Origin: Casuarina equisetifolia
Lineage: Eukaryota > Streptophyta > Magnoliopsida > Fagales > Casuarinaceae
Length of the DNA stretch: 64,000 nt
NCBI GenBank assembly: GCA_028551475.1
Contig: CM052355.1
Location: 27,927,580-27,991,579, forward strand
Reading direction: 5' to 3'
The notes beneath the pieces were generated by a model, which had not been told where the DNA came from, made no database searches, and was given only the letters and a program-made list of their open reading frames with translations. Shown piece by piece: positions 24,176-36,365 of this stretch (position 1 is the stretch's first letter; every line of letters begins with the position of its first letter). The translations under genes and the position numbers were made by a program.

Positions 24176-25640
24176 TTTGAATGGTTACTTTGTTTAACAA
24201 GGATAGTATGAGATGAAAAATGGTATTTCTAAGTCTTTAAATGCCTACAATCCATATAATGTCAAAGTCAATGGTTATCATGGCCCAATGCTTAACTTCT
24301 AGCCAATGATTTGGAGATTATGGTTTGTTTTTTGTTTTCCAGGAAATCAAAGAGTCTACAAACTTAATACAAAATTTAGTCATGAATCTTCTTAGCACAA
24401 GCCATTTATTATAATCAAAATCATAAAGTTACTAAGTTTCAATCAAGAGTTGAAGATAACAATAGACCAAGTCTAAGACAATACTTAGCATATCTAAAAA
24501 CTCATAATTAGATGGAAATGTAACCATTTAGGGGATATGCATAAATTGACTGAGAAATTACACATAACAAATGATATCTAGCTTAGTCATAATGAGATAA
24601 ATCAACAAGTTAACTACAATAACTAGAAAGGTCCTTAAAAAGAGGATTGTGATCATTCATTTTAACATCAACATCATACTCAATGGTCATCAACTTCTCA
24701 TTTTCTTCCATAAAGATCATGGAAAATTTAAACCAAGATAAGCATGCCCTTCAAATGAGCTCTAAACCATATATGTGGTTACCAAGGTTTCCAAATCTAG
24801 CTAACTTGATTCTAGAATGAATTTTGACTAGCCATAATCTTTCATATGAAAGAAAATATGTAAACAATTCTTCAAATCATTTTTCTCTCAATTGACATAC
24901 AAAAGTGAAAAGATGTAACAAGCATTGTTGCATGTGATTAAGGACCTAAGGTGGTGGTATAATAACAATAACCAAAATCACAAATATAATCAATGATGAG
25001 AGGTTTGTCAAATAATAATTCATACAGTGTATGGTGTCCAAAGTGAACAACATGAAGGCAATTGATAATGTAAGTATCTATGAGAAGATATTTTCCTAGA
25101 AATGGGAATGAATGAGTCTAAATAATCAAGGTACTTGCCACATCAAAAATGTGATGGCATTTGCATTCAATAATCTTATTTTCTTGTAAAGTGTGAATAA
25201 TGATCTTTTGTGGATGATTCCAAGAGGAAAAAAAAAGCACTTAAAAGAAAAAAAAATTGTTGCCATTCTTAGAGCAAATTTGCTTGATATGAACAAAAAT
25301 TTAAGTGCTAATCATGAAAATAAAACATGAATTTTTTTAAAAAGTTTCACTCTTACAACCAAGAAGTACAATCTAGGCGGCATAGTAGAAATAACCAACA
25401 ATGATATGAAAATAATGCATAAACTATCATGATTGAGGCTTGGTAGAGGGCTATAAACATCCAGTTGTGGGAAAAACAAATGTGTTTGTTTTGCAAATAG
25501 CCATATAAGACATATAAAAATGTTAGAAGAAGTAACATGTTTACCATCTATTAAATATTTTAGAAAAGAATAGTCTAATAGTTCATGCCAAATTTCAATT
25601 ATTATCAAAAGCATAATTACAAAAATTGATCTTTTTAAGA
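24040..25640 (-). pseudogene. Degenerate Ty1/Copia element, integrase to RNase H
   Basis: Going down the minus strand, three pieces match Copia polyprotein regions in the right order. First is a GAG-pre-integrase piece (about 25310-25600) with WHELLDYSFLKYL and AKQTHLFFPQ. Second is the end of the integrase (about 25000-25110) with YLHYQLPS and TVYELLFDKPLI. Third is the RNase H (about 24230-24350) with DSLISWKTKNKP and WLEVKHWAMI, followed by the terminal motif ESIKHIGINYYFIRNKI (about 24110-24170). The reverse transcriptase section between is largely unreadable. Stops and frameshifts are frequent, so this is an old dead copy. LTR boundaries could not be set. Confidence 0.75.
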
Positions 25641-25699
25641 ATATATGAAATCTTTGAAACAAAACAACAAAAAACTATAGAAAACTAAAATAAGCGATG

Positions 25700-26883
25700 T
25701 TTGATGTGGAAAAAAAATATAATTCTTGATTAGCATAGCTCAAGTCAATTACTGGTCCTATAATGTAGAAAAATGAAAGAAAAATGGACAATACAAGTGT
25801 TGTTCTTAGTTTGGAAACAATACGAGTTTAAATTGGAATTGAGGCATAGAAAGGATATTTTATAAGTGTAAAACATTTATGATGCAAGTGGATCCTACAT
25901 AAGTAAATGAGTGTGCAAGTTTCATTAGGTAACCCAATGGATAAAAATAGGCATGCATATGGATGGCAAGAATCTTTTTTTATTTTATTTAATGAAATGT
26001 CAAGCATTTATGTATTACAAGTGTGGAGTATAAAAGTATTCAATTAATCATCCATTACATAGAATAAAAGATGGCATTTGGGAGATTTCAAAGCTTTTGT
26101 AAATACTTATGACATAATTGATGAAATTTTACCTTTCTCATCTTTCTTGAGTTTTGCAACACTAGTTGTACCCTCTATGATTTGATCATTGAATCTTTTT
26201 TATATTTCTTTTATTCTAAATGTGGTAAGTTGTAGCTTTAAAGGATACAGTCGGCTAGGTTGTTGCAAAATTTTTTCTTTTTACAACTTTGATCATTCAA
26301 CTTCTTTTTTTAATTGGTCAATTTTGCCAAATAGCTAGTTCATAACTAACATTGCCCTCTATATGCAATTAATGAACCTGCAATTCAAGAATAAATGCTC
26401 ATGTGATTCTTGTTATTGTTAACATAATTTCATCAAATCATATTTTATGCTATTATATCTAATAATGAGGCATTGTATGTCAAATGATACATAATAGATG
26501 TAGATTTTTGTAAGTTTTCTCTAGATTGTAACTAAGGTCTTCAAATGTGGCTTAATTACATGCATAAGAGATCTTTGTTGAAATCTTATATATGTTTACA
26601 TTGCTAAAATATTGGTTTGCTATGCTTTTTACATATGGATGTATTCATTTTACTACAAGCTAGTTCAAAGAGAAAGAGAACAAAAAAAAAAAAAAAAAGT
26701 TCTCTAACATCATTTCTAAGCCTAGGTCTCAAGTGAGAAACCCTTTGCTACTAAATTTGGTTGAATCATATTAACAAGTGTCTCCTCACACTCTAGGCAA
26801 TAGGCATGTTGAAATCTTGTATATGTTCCACATTGTGAATATATTGGCCTATTGTGCTATTTAAATATGAAAGTATTATTGAT
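25700..26883. other. AT-rich intergenic DNA
   Basis: Probably more of the decayed Copia element (gag side) plus unrelated filler. A 16-A run at about 26682-26698 may be an old retroelement tail. No coding region recognised. Confidence 0.35.
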
Positions 26884-27930
26884 ATTTTTTTTTATGAACA
26901 TGTGAGTTTATTTATTGAAAAATGAGAGAGTACAAAAGCTTAGGGGCATACCTTAGTATTATAATTCATCTAAGAAAAGATTGAATTTGGAATCCACCAA
27001 CTATGACTCAATAAAGCATTCGCCTGAGAATATTTAATGTTTATAAATAGATATGCTTTTTCACAAATTACTTTCTTGATTTTAGTTAATAAAATTAGTA
27101 TTTCAACAATTTTATTTTGAAAATGTCTATGATTTTGTTCAAACTATATACATTACATGCAAGCTAAAAAATAAAGTTTAAGAAACTTCATAACCAAATC
27201 TTTTCCTTTCGTTATTTTAACCATCCATTGTAGTTCATAATTTCAATTATTAATGTTCTTATAAATGCTTTGTTGCGCAATAATACTTCGTCAAATTTGC
27301 CCAATTCAAGTATGCTAAAACAATAAGTGTGACTATTTTCCAAGTGAGATCCATAGAATTTACAATAAAAGTCAATTGAGGGAAGCCATCAAGATACCAC
27401 TTTTGTAGTAGGAAATCATTCAATAAAGTTATATTTGTTGATTCCACCTGACCATATCAAGTCGTGCCATTCAACCTTAGTATTAGCTTAATGCAACTTT
27501 TTATATATTTTTTTTATAACAATAAGAGTTTAGAAAGCATAGATAAGAAAGCATGTCGTAACTTAAGAAGTCCTTTCCAACTCCATGCCATATTTCCTTT
27601 GATGTCAATGTACATAACTAAAATCTTCTTACATTTAGTACTATAAATCCATCTACTTCATAAAGACGAGTTTGGATAATTGATGAGATTCTAGAGTAAT
27701 CTCCTTAACAAAACTTTATTTCACACTTTAAGATTTAGTAACCTAAGTCTTTCTTCCTTTTTAGGTGAACAAACAACATGCCAAGTAACCTTATGAGTTT
27801 TATGATCTTCCAAATTTCTCACCCATAGAAAGTGTTTAATCTTCTTCTCAATCTTATAAACAGTTTGTTTTGGGAGATGGAACATTTGCATCCAAAAGGT
27901 ACAAATAAAGGTAAGAACTAATTTTACCAC
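26884..27930 (-). mobile_element. 5'-truncated LINE fragment
   Basis: The minus strand at 27930-27721 encodes a peptide containing QMFHLPKQTVYKIEKKIKHF, then VCSPKKEERL. This is the conserved region downstream of the reverse transcriptase palm in plant L1 elements, usually 'PKxxxxxIEKxxRxFLW...WxxVCxPKxxGGLG'. Below it, traces such as 'LWNLINYPNSSLWSRWI' and 'DIKGNMAWSWKGLLKLR' can be read with stops, matching the region before the zf-RVT domain. A T-run on the plus strand at 26885-26893, preceded on the element strand by 'caataaataaactc', marks the A-tail. The 5' portion is missing. It runs opposite to the large LINE at 11.3-17.6 kb and is not a close copy of it. Confidence 0.7.
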
Positions 27931-28071
27931 TGTACAAATAAAGGAAATTATTATTGATTTTAATAAAGGAAGTGAGTCTTTTAAATCGTTAGAATAATAT
28001 TTTTTTCTATATTACATTAATAAAGAATTCTTAAGATATTGTCATCTGAATGAAAATTCTATTGTTAAGTC

Positions 28072-28560
28072 CCACATAAGAAATATAAAAGCTTGAAAAG
28101 TGGTTTATAAAGAGATATGTTTCTTCACTTGATACATTAGGATTTTAAATTAAATTTGAGCTATTTTCTATAATTTCTAATATAGTATTAGAGCTTAAAT
28201 TTTTCATTAACACTCTTATAGATATGGGAAGTCCAAAATCCATGTAAAAAATAACAAGGCAAATGGTTTCTATTGTAGCATTATAGTGAGAAAGCATGTT
28301 AAATAAATAATGCATAATTATTGTCCCATTATACTAAGGAGTCTAGGTTTTATATTATGCCTTTTACACTCATGAACAAAGACCTTGTGGGAAGTATTAT
28401 CCCTTATTTGGGGTACGAGAATGTATTAAGTCCCATATGAGTCATATAAGAGGTTGGAGAGTATTTTGTAAAAGAGATAAGTTCTTCACTTAATATTTTA
28501 AGATTTTTAGTTAAGTTAAATATGGACTTCTTGTATGATTTCTAGCATCTACGAAGCATT
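28072..28560. repeat. Direct repeat pair, ~135 bp, LTR-like start
   Basis: The block beginning 'ttaagtcccacataaga' (about 28073) recurs as 'ttaagtcccatatgagt' (about 28426). Both then share 'aaagagata(t/a)g(t)t(t)cttcactt' and later 'aggattt...ttagttaa'-like text. The phrase 'TTAAGTCCCACAT' is a common start of plant LTRs. These may be fragments of two LTRs about 350 bp apart. Ends and target duplications were not found. Confidence 0.4.
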
Positions 28561-31500
28561 AATCTTGAGAAGGCTTGTATCTAGCAAAAAGGCTATTAAG
28601 TTGAGACTATTCTGGATTCTAGTTTAAGAACTTTTAGTTTTTAATTTTTTATAGGTAATGGGGTGAAGAGACTTGAAGTGAGGACCTTGAGATTAGAAAC
28701 CAATAAAACCTTAAGTATTATCAAGAAAAAAGACAAAAAGTGATCAAAAAATCAGAAGATGATAAAAATAATAAGAGAGCATGAAGAGAAGAAATCATTA
28801 AACAAAAAGTAATTGCCTGAAAACAATCCATGAGATTAATATTTGATACATCGTCCATTCTCCCAAAAGGCTAATATTCTTTATAGTTATATTTTCTATG
28901 ACATTCTGCACAAGTATGGCTAAGAAGAAATATGCAAAGTAGACATTGTGAAACACCATACTATTCTCCAATCCTGCTAATAAAAGACGGCACCTTTCCT
29001 TCCCAGCTTTTATGGCTATCCCTCTGCTTTTCCCTTAACCATCGTAGTCTCATGTTCCTGTAGGGTCTTCATGTTTTTTCTTCGTGGACATAGAGAGACG
29101 ATTGGCATCCCCCTATCCGGAGCATTCCCCGTTAAATTGGAATAACGACGATACGTGTAAACATTATGGATCACTAGAATCTCAACCTAATCTCTTGTAC
29201 AGATCGAAACCAGGCCAGAAATTGACAAGTTTCTTCTCATTTTTTTCCATGATTTTACAAGTGGCTACTCCGCACATTGGCTTTGTCGCCATATCTTTGA
29301 CGTTTTGATGCCTTCCAAAAGCAATTAATCAGAAGGAAATAGAAACTCGGTGGACATCAATCATTTATCACAAACTATATAGTTTGCGGTAATAAGAAAC
29401 ATATAGAAAGTCTTTTTCAATGAATGATTGGTGTTCCCACCGCCTTCGGATAATTTTGTAGCTGTGTTTTCTTCCCATTTGGGTGCATCAAACTAGACCT
29501 TGGTCGATAAATAATTCAAAAACCATCCTTTATAAACATAAACAGAAGTATGAAATGTTAAAGAAAATTGGAGGATTTGCCGTAACCATCCAATATTAGA
29601 AGTACTTTAGCTAGATATCGTTTTTCATATTAGTTTTTGAGGTATAAACTTGTTGTGATAATTTTATATGCAAGGATAGTAACTTGAAAAGAAAATAAGA
29701 AAAATAGATTTTGAGAACCTCCTCCTTCTCTTTTACCCTTTTCTGTTGTCCCATAAAGATAACTATGTAGTGTTTTTTAGATATCATTTGGAACACTGAC
29801 TCTGACTTTCTTTCTTTCTTTTCGCTATGGTTGATGGCTGTCCAGCAACTAATATTACAAAAAAATTAAATTGCATTAAAATATTTATACTGGATATTAT
29901 TTGTGGAAAATCGAGATTTAAATAATATTCATGTCCTTTGAAACCACAATCACCTTTTTGTTTCTTTATGAGTAAAATCATCATGATACTCATTTCTTTT
30001 TTACAACCGATGGGATTACAAAGAAGATTACTGCAACTTCAAAGAGATATAAATACTGAAAAGAAACAATTAGAAAATTTAATGACATCTAAGTCAAGAA
30101 ATATGTTAAATCTATAAAAACAAGTTTTAGTAACTAGATAGAAAATTTAGCTATATATGCTGAACTTCAAGTTGTTTTGACGAACAAACTTGAAGAATTT
30201 ATGTAACTATGTTAGACATAACAATTTTTTGAAATGTATCTATGGAATTATATTATGTAATGAGATACAGTTAGAATACTAAAACTTGGTTTATATAAGT
30301 AAACCTACCTTACAAATAAGCCCGTAACAATTTGAGTGTTGAACTGTCGAAAAAAAAAAATCTTTGGTAACTTCTACGTGTATAAAAATTCTAAAAAATG
30401 ATAGATTACATACAGAAGTCAAAAGTGCCGAGAAAATTAAAGGAAATTTTATCCGAAGCCGAACACAACCCAACAAATAATTTGTGCAATAGAAGATATT
30501 TTTCTATTTCTCAATAATGATTTACAAAGAAAAGTAACGAATTTATAGGCTTAGACTAAATGATTGGTGGAGATTCTATTTCTCAAGCATTTATAATGGA
30601 ATGGTTGGTGGAATCCGGTCGACAATGTGATTCATGGGTAGATATGAACGTTCGGATCTTGATGGGAAAAGATCTTTATCACGTGGTGTGAGCTTCAGAA
30701 GGGAAGTTGACTGAACAAAATGAGTGTTGCAAAGATCTTATCATTCGTTAGCTGGAGATTCTGTGTAGATTGGCTGGATTTTGCGCAAGTTGTCCGAGAT
30801 AAACTGCTGCGTCATATGCTATCGATCGAACCAATAGTTTTCTGTCTTTCCCACAAAATGTCCAGAATGTTGGGATGTAAACTTGGCTCTGAAATCTGTT
30901 GTTGTGGGGGGATGAATGTGATTTTAAAGAATCCACAAATGCAAACAAACAAAAGGATATTGAAGATTTATGTGGTTGAGGATAAAGATTCTTATATCTA
31001 TGTAAAGACAGATTTCACAACTCTTCTTCATGAGATTCTCTCTAAATTTATATTCATAACTTACCATCAAAAAACTAATCGAATATAAGATAACCTGAAC
31101 TTCAAAAGTGACCCTAAGGTCTTGTGTTCAAAAACTCCTCGTCCCCTATGGTTTTGGACTTCCAGTTTTTATGCCATCCCTTTGTTCCCAGTATGCTGGA
31201 AGCCCTTGGCAGCTTGAAAATGTGAAAATTAAGCTCATGAAATACCAAGAAGTCTCTTTTAAGTAGGAACATAACACAGCAGGAAAGCGTGCTTAATGTG
31301 ATATTCTAACGACAGTGCACAATTGACAACGTTGTCAGAGCCCGAAACAGATAAGAACTAAGCTATCAACGTCCTCCAATTTTAAGCAGCTCATTCCTTG
31401 TCTAAAGGACCAGCGTGGTCCACCTCACCTCATCTGTCCAGTGTCTGGTCGGTAGCTAGTCCTCCTTTCTCATCAGCACTGTAAGCTTTGTCGAGAGATA

Positions 31501-33383
31501 TCTGCTCTCCAGTTGTGAAAAATCACAGAAGCGACCCATCAACACTCTCGTTATCTTTTGCTTTTCTTTTTCTAGTTTATTGAGACAATAAATTCCAATT
31601 ATTGAGACAATAATAGCGGTTCGTGTAACAAACTCAAACACACAACAAATAAAAATGAATACTAAAATTTTATGTGGTCTAGAATAAGTCAATCCATTCA
31701 TCCATAAAGAAGCAATTTATCACCTTTCTAGCTTTTATATGCTAAGAAAATCCAAACATTTACAGCTGACATCAAGTTACCTTACCATATTGGATATTGT
31801 GTCCCTATCACCTAATAAATTCTCTAAATTCCCTCGTTCCATGCAAAAAAAAAAGAAGAAGAAGAAGTAAAGAAACCACAAAAAAACTTCCCTTATTTGA
31901 TAACTGTTCTTTTTTTTTTTTTTTATTTCTATGTTGGCGCAACAAATGACCTGTAACACACATCTAGGGCCTCCCAAAAATTTTTAATTAAAAAATAAAA
32001 ATATATATGTTAAATAAAAATTATTATTTTAATTTTACTGGCAAAAATATCATGTCATCATCCTTGCTCATAATTTTGACCACACACTGGTTACCCCATT
32101 TTCTGGTGGTGGGATACCCGGTCCAGAGTTCGATTGATCCTGGCCTAAAATACTACATGGACTTCTCCATCCAATATCTAGGAAAGTGGGCTACTTGTAT
32201 GGCATTTGCCCTACGCCAGCTACGTGTTTTGGTTTGTTTCCTGCTCCCAGGCCCAGTGATGATTCCTGCCAAAGGCTTTCATTTAAGACTACTGGCATCC
32301 CTTCCCCCCAAAGGGACAAAGTGAGTACTTATCCACTAACATCGTCAAGTGAGGCTTCTTCCTAAATCGTTCATTATGCTTAGAGCTTTCCGGGCGAAAG
32401 GATCATCTTGCTTTAACTCCAAATCAAACCTTGAGGGGAAATTCATGAAAAGGCTAACAAGGCTACATTGGGGATGACATAGGCTTGGGTGAGAAGAATG
32501 TCAAAGCCCAATTGTCATTGGGGTGAGCGGCAACATTTGTCCCATATTGGATAAGAGGAGTCAGTGATGTCAAGGGTCACGTGGCTGCGTTGGGGACGGC
32601 CTATGGCAATAAACTTCTGCAACAAAATTAATTCACTTTTAGCAATCTCACATATTCCTTCACCTTGGCTCCTCTGCAACTCGCGAACTTATTGAAAAGC
32701 TAAGGCTTCTACTTGTTCAAATGATAGGTCCCTTGGAAATTAATAACCCCTTCAATTCTGTCCATTAGAATAATTAGTAAGAAAAGTTCCTGTTGCCGAA
32801 CTCTGCTCTGACTACCAACAATCAAGTGCAGTTAATCCTACCAGTCGATCCAACCTAAACCCCCACAGAGGAAACGCAAAGGATACATTCTCAGCCTTCA
32901 TTGCCATGCACATAGAACTTTGAATAGTAGCCATAGGTATTGTTCAGACCCCATAGGAAAATGCACCCAAGCAGACGGTTTGAATGGTTCATTTGAAACA
33001 ATTACAAGTTTCAAGTTTCAAGTTTCAAGTTTCAATTACAATTACAAGTTTTGAAGAACCATTCCTAGCATGCTGAAATACTGACCTTAAGATCACACAA
33101 ATACTCAAACACAACCACATGGAAGTCCGAAGCAGCTAAAGACTATTGATCAGTCTTGTCTAACACCATATCGAGTCAATAAGAATCCATAAATCCCCCT
33201 GAGAATTTCAAAAAATTTATGGCAAATTTTGGTTGTTTATTGAATCTATATAGTGCATGGATGAACTGGGTGTCTAAAACAGCTCTATGTCTTTAAATGA
33301 TAGACAATCTGATGACAACGTTGGATCACATGGCAAAAGGTGAAACTCCATATAAGTACAGAGGCAAAACTCTAGCATAAGGT
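28561..33383. other. Long intergenic stretch, no gene recognised
   Basis: Short open frames (for example 29084-29308, 30720-31088 and 32007-32324) do not resemble known proteins and lack splice-supported extensions. A (GAA)n tract is near 31853-31868, and a 7-bp repeat CAAGTTT occurs four times at 33005-33032. The last few hundred bases are the 3' flank of the PPR gene. Confidence 0.4.
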
Positions 33384-35354
33384 TCAATTTTCAAACAGAA
33401 GCCGGAACTTCACTCGCCTTTTAATGCTGCCCATTCTATCATATCCAATCCCAATCTTACTATGCATCAGCTTCATGGCTAGGTCTGCGTTGCCTGCTTT
33501 CCGCAAGGCATTGATTAGAACAGTACGAACTCTCCCTGGTATTTCTCTACCCCTATCAACAATCCCATCGGCAAGCTTGCAGGCCTCCTTGATGCGGCCG
33601 GCTTTGCACAACACATTGATCATATCCTCAAAAGCTGTCTCCGGGACAATACCCATTGGAGCTAGTTCATCTAGGATCTTGCAAGCTCTAGCTACTTTCC
33701 CTGAAAGGCAAAGGCCAAATGAAAGAGCCCTAAAAGAAGCAGCAGTCGGTGTGATACCTTTATCGATCATCATGTCCCACATCTTCAACGCCTCTTCATT
33801 TCTATGCTCATTGAACAGTCCACTGATTAGTATTGTGTATGTATAAACAGTCTGATCACAACCCTCCTGTTCCATTCTTTTAAATAGTATTAATGCTTCA
33901 TCAATTCTGTCACACTTAGCCAGAGCATCAATAAGAGCATTGTAGCAGTATGAATCCCGGGGACATCCCTTATCAACCATTTCTTCAAAAAGCCTTTCAG
34001 CTTCCTCCACTCTCCCAGCCTTCCCAAAACCATCAATTAGACTAGAATAAAACATAGCATTAGCCACCACCCCATCACTGCTACAAAGCTTAAAGTACTC
34101 CATGCCTTCCTCCAATCTCCCGGCCTTACATAAACCATTAATAATGACCCCATAAGTAACCTCATCAGGTTCAAACTGGTCATTTTTCATTTTCTGAAAA
34201 AGCCATATAGCCTGTTCCATGTTCCCACTTTTTGCATATGAATCAATCAGAGCTGTATAAATTGCGACATTTGCTTCACAACCCTTCTGAATCATACCCT
34301 GAAACACAGCATATCCTTCTGCACACTTCCCATCCCTGCAAAGCGCACCAATCACTAAACTATAAGCATGAGGCGGAATTTCCAATCCCTTTTCTTCCAT
34401 TTCATGATAAAGACCCAAACAGGCATCAAAATCTCCACTTGAGTAACATGCCTGCATCAAAGTCATATAAGTAATCTTATCAGGCTCCACATTCCTAACC
34501 TCCATGTCCCTTAACTTCTCCATTGCCTTCTTCGCTTTCCCCGCCTTACAGTACCCTTTGATCATTGTATTATATGTCACAACATCCGGTCCTATTATCC
34601 CACTTTCCATTACTTCAAGAACCCGTTCCGCTGACTCAATAAACATCGAACTCACCAACCCATTGATCAAAAAATTATAAGTATACAAGCTCGGATCAAT
34701 CCCATTATCCTTCATTCTACGCCACACCCACAACAATTCCTCAACCATTCCCAGGCTCCCTAAGCTCTTAATCAGAGAATTAGCCGCTGACACCGTCATC
34801 ACAAAATCCTTTTCCTTGAACTCCTTAAAAACAAAAACAATCCTATCTGAATAACCACGTAAAGATAAAACCTCTACCAAAGACACATAACACTCAATGG
34901 TATGAGCATAGCCTTTTTGCTTTGCGGCCCAAGCAAAGAACCTCAAAGCAATACCGGGATGTTCCCGGACTTTTTCAGACTGTAACACAAACGAAACAAA
35001 GCTAGGGGGCAATCTGATCAAGAACCTGCGGCAGTAAGATTCCAAGTTGGTCTCCATGGCCGACGACTCATCAATGATATCCAGAACCCGGGGCACCCAC
35101 GGAGATGGCTCCAGGTTTTTTCGAGTGGAGGCTATGTCAGAGACATCGTTGAAGGGCTCCACCCATTCTGGTGGTGGGCGGAGCGAGGGGGCGTGGACCC
35201 ACCTGGCAGCGGAGGTGACAGGTGATATGGGGCCCAGTATAGAGGGACTCGGAAACTGCCCACCATTTTCGTGTGGACGAAGATGCGGAAGAGGACGGAG
35301 ATGCAGAGGGGTTGCAGAGAAACGGGGAAGGGGTTTGAGGAGGGTTCTTCTCAT
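33384..35354 (-). CDS. P-class pentatricopeptide repeat protein, At1g03560-like
   Basis: P-class PPR proteins bind specific organellar RNAs, one repeat per base, and affect RNA stability, processing or translation. The frame gives 656 residues without introns, typical for the family; Arabidopsis At1g03560 is about the same length. About twelve 35-residue repeats fill the region from about residue 150 to 620, with the classic D-x-x-T-Y-N-x-x-I-x-x-x-x-K form, for example PDVVTYNTMIKGYCKAG. The C-terminus has IKEACKLADGIVDRGREIPGR and SIKRRVKFRLL, which recall At1g03560. The N-terminus is rich in Arg, Pro, Leu and Ser (MRRTLLKPLPRF), consistent with a mitochondrial targeting peptide. The frame extends upstream to 35456, but that first codon is TTG. 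The first ATG is at 35352-35354, so I start there. A tRNA gene begins 102 bp upstream on the other strand. Confidence 0.95.
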   Translation of the reverse strand: MRRTLLKPLPRFSATPLHLRPLPHLRPHENGGQFPSPSILGPISPVTSAARWVHAPSLRPPPEWVEPFNDVSDIASTRKNLEPSPWVPRVLDIIDESSAMETNLESYCRRFLIRLPPSFVSFVLQSEKVREHPGIALRFFAWAAKQKGYAHTIECYVSLVEVLSLRGYSDRIVFVFKEFKEKDFVMTVSAANSLIKSLGSLGMVEELLWVWRRMKDNGIDPSLYTYNFLINGLVSSMFIESAERVLEVMESGIIGPDVVTYNTMIKGYCKAGKAKKAMEKLRDMEVRNVEPDKITYMTLMQACYSSGDFDACLGLYHEMEEKGLEIPPHAYSLVIGALCRDGKCAEGYAVFQGMIQKGCEANVAIYTALIDSYAKSGNMEQAIWLFQKMKNDQFEPDEVTYGVIINGLCKAGRLEEGMEYFKLCSSDGVVANAMFYSSLIDGFGKAGRVEEAERLFEEMVDKGCPRDSYCYNALIDALAKCDRIDEALILFKRMEQEGCDQTVYTYTILISGLFNEHRNEEALKMWDMMIDKGITPTAASFRALSFGLCLSGKVARACKILDELAPMGIVPETAFEDMINVLCKAGRIKEACKLADGIVDRGREIPGRVRTVLINALRKAGNADLAMKLMHSKIGIGYDRMGSIKRRVKFRLLFEN

Positions 35355-35456
35355 CAGTGCTCCGGGTGTGAGAGGGACGGAGCTTTGAGAAAATGAAAGG
35401 AATGGATGTTCATGTAATGAGCTTAAAAATAATATTGTTCGATGACCAACTACCAA

Positions 35457-35528
35457 GGTCCCATGGTCTAGTGGTCAGGACATTGGACTCTGAATCCAGT
35501 AACCCGAGTTCAAATCTCGGTGGGACCT
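35457..35528 (+). tRNA. tRNA-Gln (anticodon CUG)
   Basis: A 72-nt cloverleaf. Acceptor GGTCCCA pairs with TGGGACC, followed by a T discriminator. The D arm contains the A box TGGTCTAGTGG. The anticodon stem TTGGA/TCCAG encloses the loop CTCTGAA with anticodon CTG. The T arm has GAGTTCAAATCTC, which is the B box. There is no intron. The 3' CCA is not encoded, as expected for a nuclear gene. A T-run follows directly as terminator. The sequence closely matches plant nuclear tRNA-Gln genes. It lies between the divergent PPR gene and the Mpv17 gene. Confidence 0.97.
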
Positions 35529-36197
35529 TTTTATTGCGGAAGGCAAAATTCATTTTTCCACAATTTTAAAACATAGGAAAAGCATGGGATTTGGGCTTTT
35601 ATATATATCAATTTTTGTTACTTCTTTCTAATAACTTAAGTAATGAATCCCACTTTGACAATCATCAAGCAATTGCAAAACTTACAACCATCATCACTAA
35701 TTATCAAATTTGCACTAATGTTAACATGATAAGTTGGTTTTAAAGCATAATTTTAATACTATATAATTTCATTAATACAAAATTCATAAAAAGAATGATG
35801 TAGAGTATGATCTTTATTTCCCAAATAAATTAGCTCTCAATCCAAGTTATTAAACTTGGTGGGACCTTTTTATTGCGGAAGGCAAAATTCATTTTTCCAC
35901 AATTTTAAAACATGAGAAAAGCATGAGGGGATTTGGGCTTTTATATATCAATTTTTGTTACTTCTTTCTAATAACTTAAGTAATGAATCCCACTTTGACA
36001 ATCATCAAGCAATTGCAAAACTTACAACCATCATCACTAATTATCATATTTGCACTAATGTTAACATTGATAAGTTGGTTTTAAAACATAATTGTAATAC
36101 TAGATAGTTTCATTAATACACAATTCATAAAAAGAATGATGTAGAGTATGATCTTTATCTCCCAAAAAAATTAGCTCTCAATCCAAGTTATTAAATT
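35518..36197. repeat. Recent tandem duplication, 2 x ~340 bp, starting inside the tRNA gene
   Basis: Copy 1 (about 35518-35857) and copy 2 (about 35858-36197) are nearly identical. Both begin GGTGGGACCTTTTTATTGCGG, which is the last ten bases of the tRNA plus its terminator, and both end near 'atccaagttattaaa'. Differences are a few substitutions and short indels, so the event is young. Copy 2 thus carries only the 3' tip of a tRNA and is not a second gene. Confidence 0.9.
35528..35532 (+). terminator. RNA polymerase III T-run terminator of tRNA-Gln
   Basis: A run of five T directly follows the acceptor stem, the standard Pol III stop signal. The same T-run is present in the duplicated 3' end at about 35867. 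Confidence 0.8.
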
Positions 36198-36365
36198 AAA
36201 AGTAAGGGGGACAATTAAATTCTTATTTTTTTTTCAATTTGCAAGGGTAATATATATTAATTGAACAATGACTATTACAAAAGGGTATTAGTTGTAAAGT
36301 CTAGATATGGAGCAACCAGCAAAACAACAATTTTAGATGTAAGGAAAAAATGATAATATCATTAA
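36060..36365. repeat. Dispersed repeat, copy 1 (also at 43023-43335)
   Basis: The stretch from 'gataagttggtttt' through 'attaattgaacaatgactat' to 'gatgtaaggaaaaaat' has a diverged copy in the same orientation at about 43030-43318. The family is unidentified. Part of it also lies inside copy 1 of the tandem duplication at 35.5 kb. Confidence 0.7.

Noticed and set aside
30720-31088. 122-codon plus-strand frame
   Set aside because: No recognisable domain; a minus-strand frame overlaps it; composition is like random sequence.
32090-32140. Possible tRNA-like or SINE B box ('gagttcgattgatcc')
   Set aside because: No A box at the right spacing, no cloverleaf, no A-tail or target duplication.
33005-33032. 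Short repeats that might suggest a CRISPR-like array
   Set aside because: Four contiguous 7-bp units without spacers in a plant genome: a plain microsatellite.
35355-35456. PPR reading frame extended to 35456
   Set aside because: The first codon there is TTG, not ATG, and the extension would touch the tRNA gene. The first ATG is at 35352-35354 and gives the family's usual length.
35858-35870. Second tRNA-Gln gene
   Set aside because: Only the last ten bases and the terminator are present; it is a by-product of the tandem duplication.
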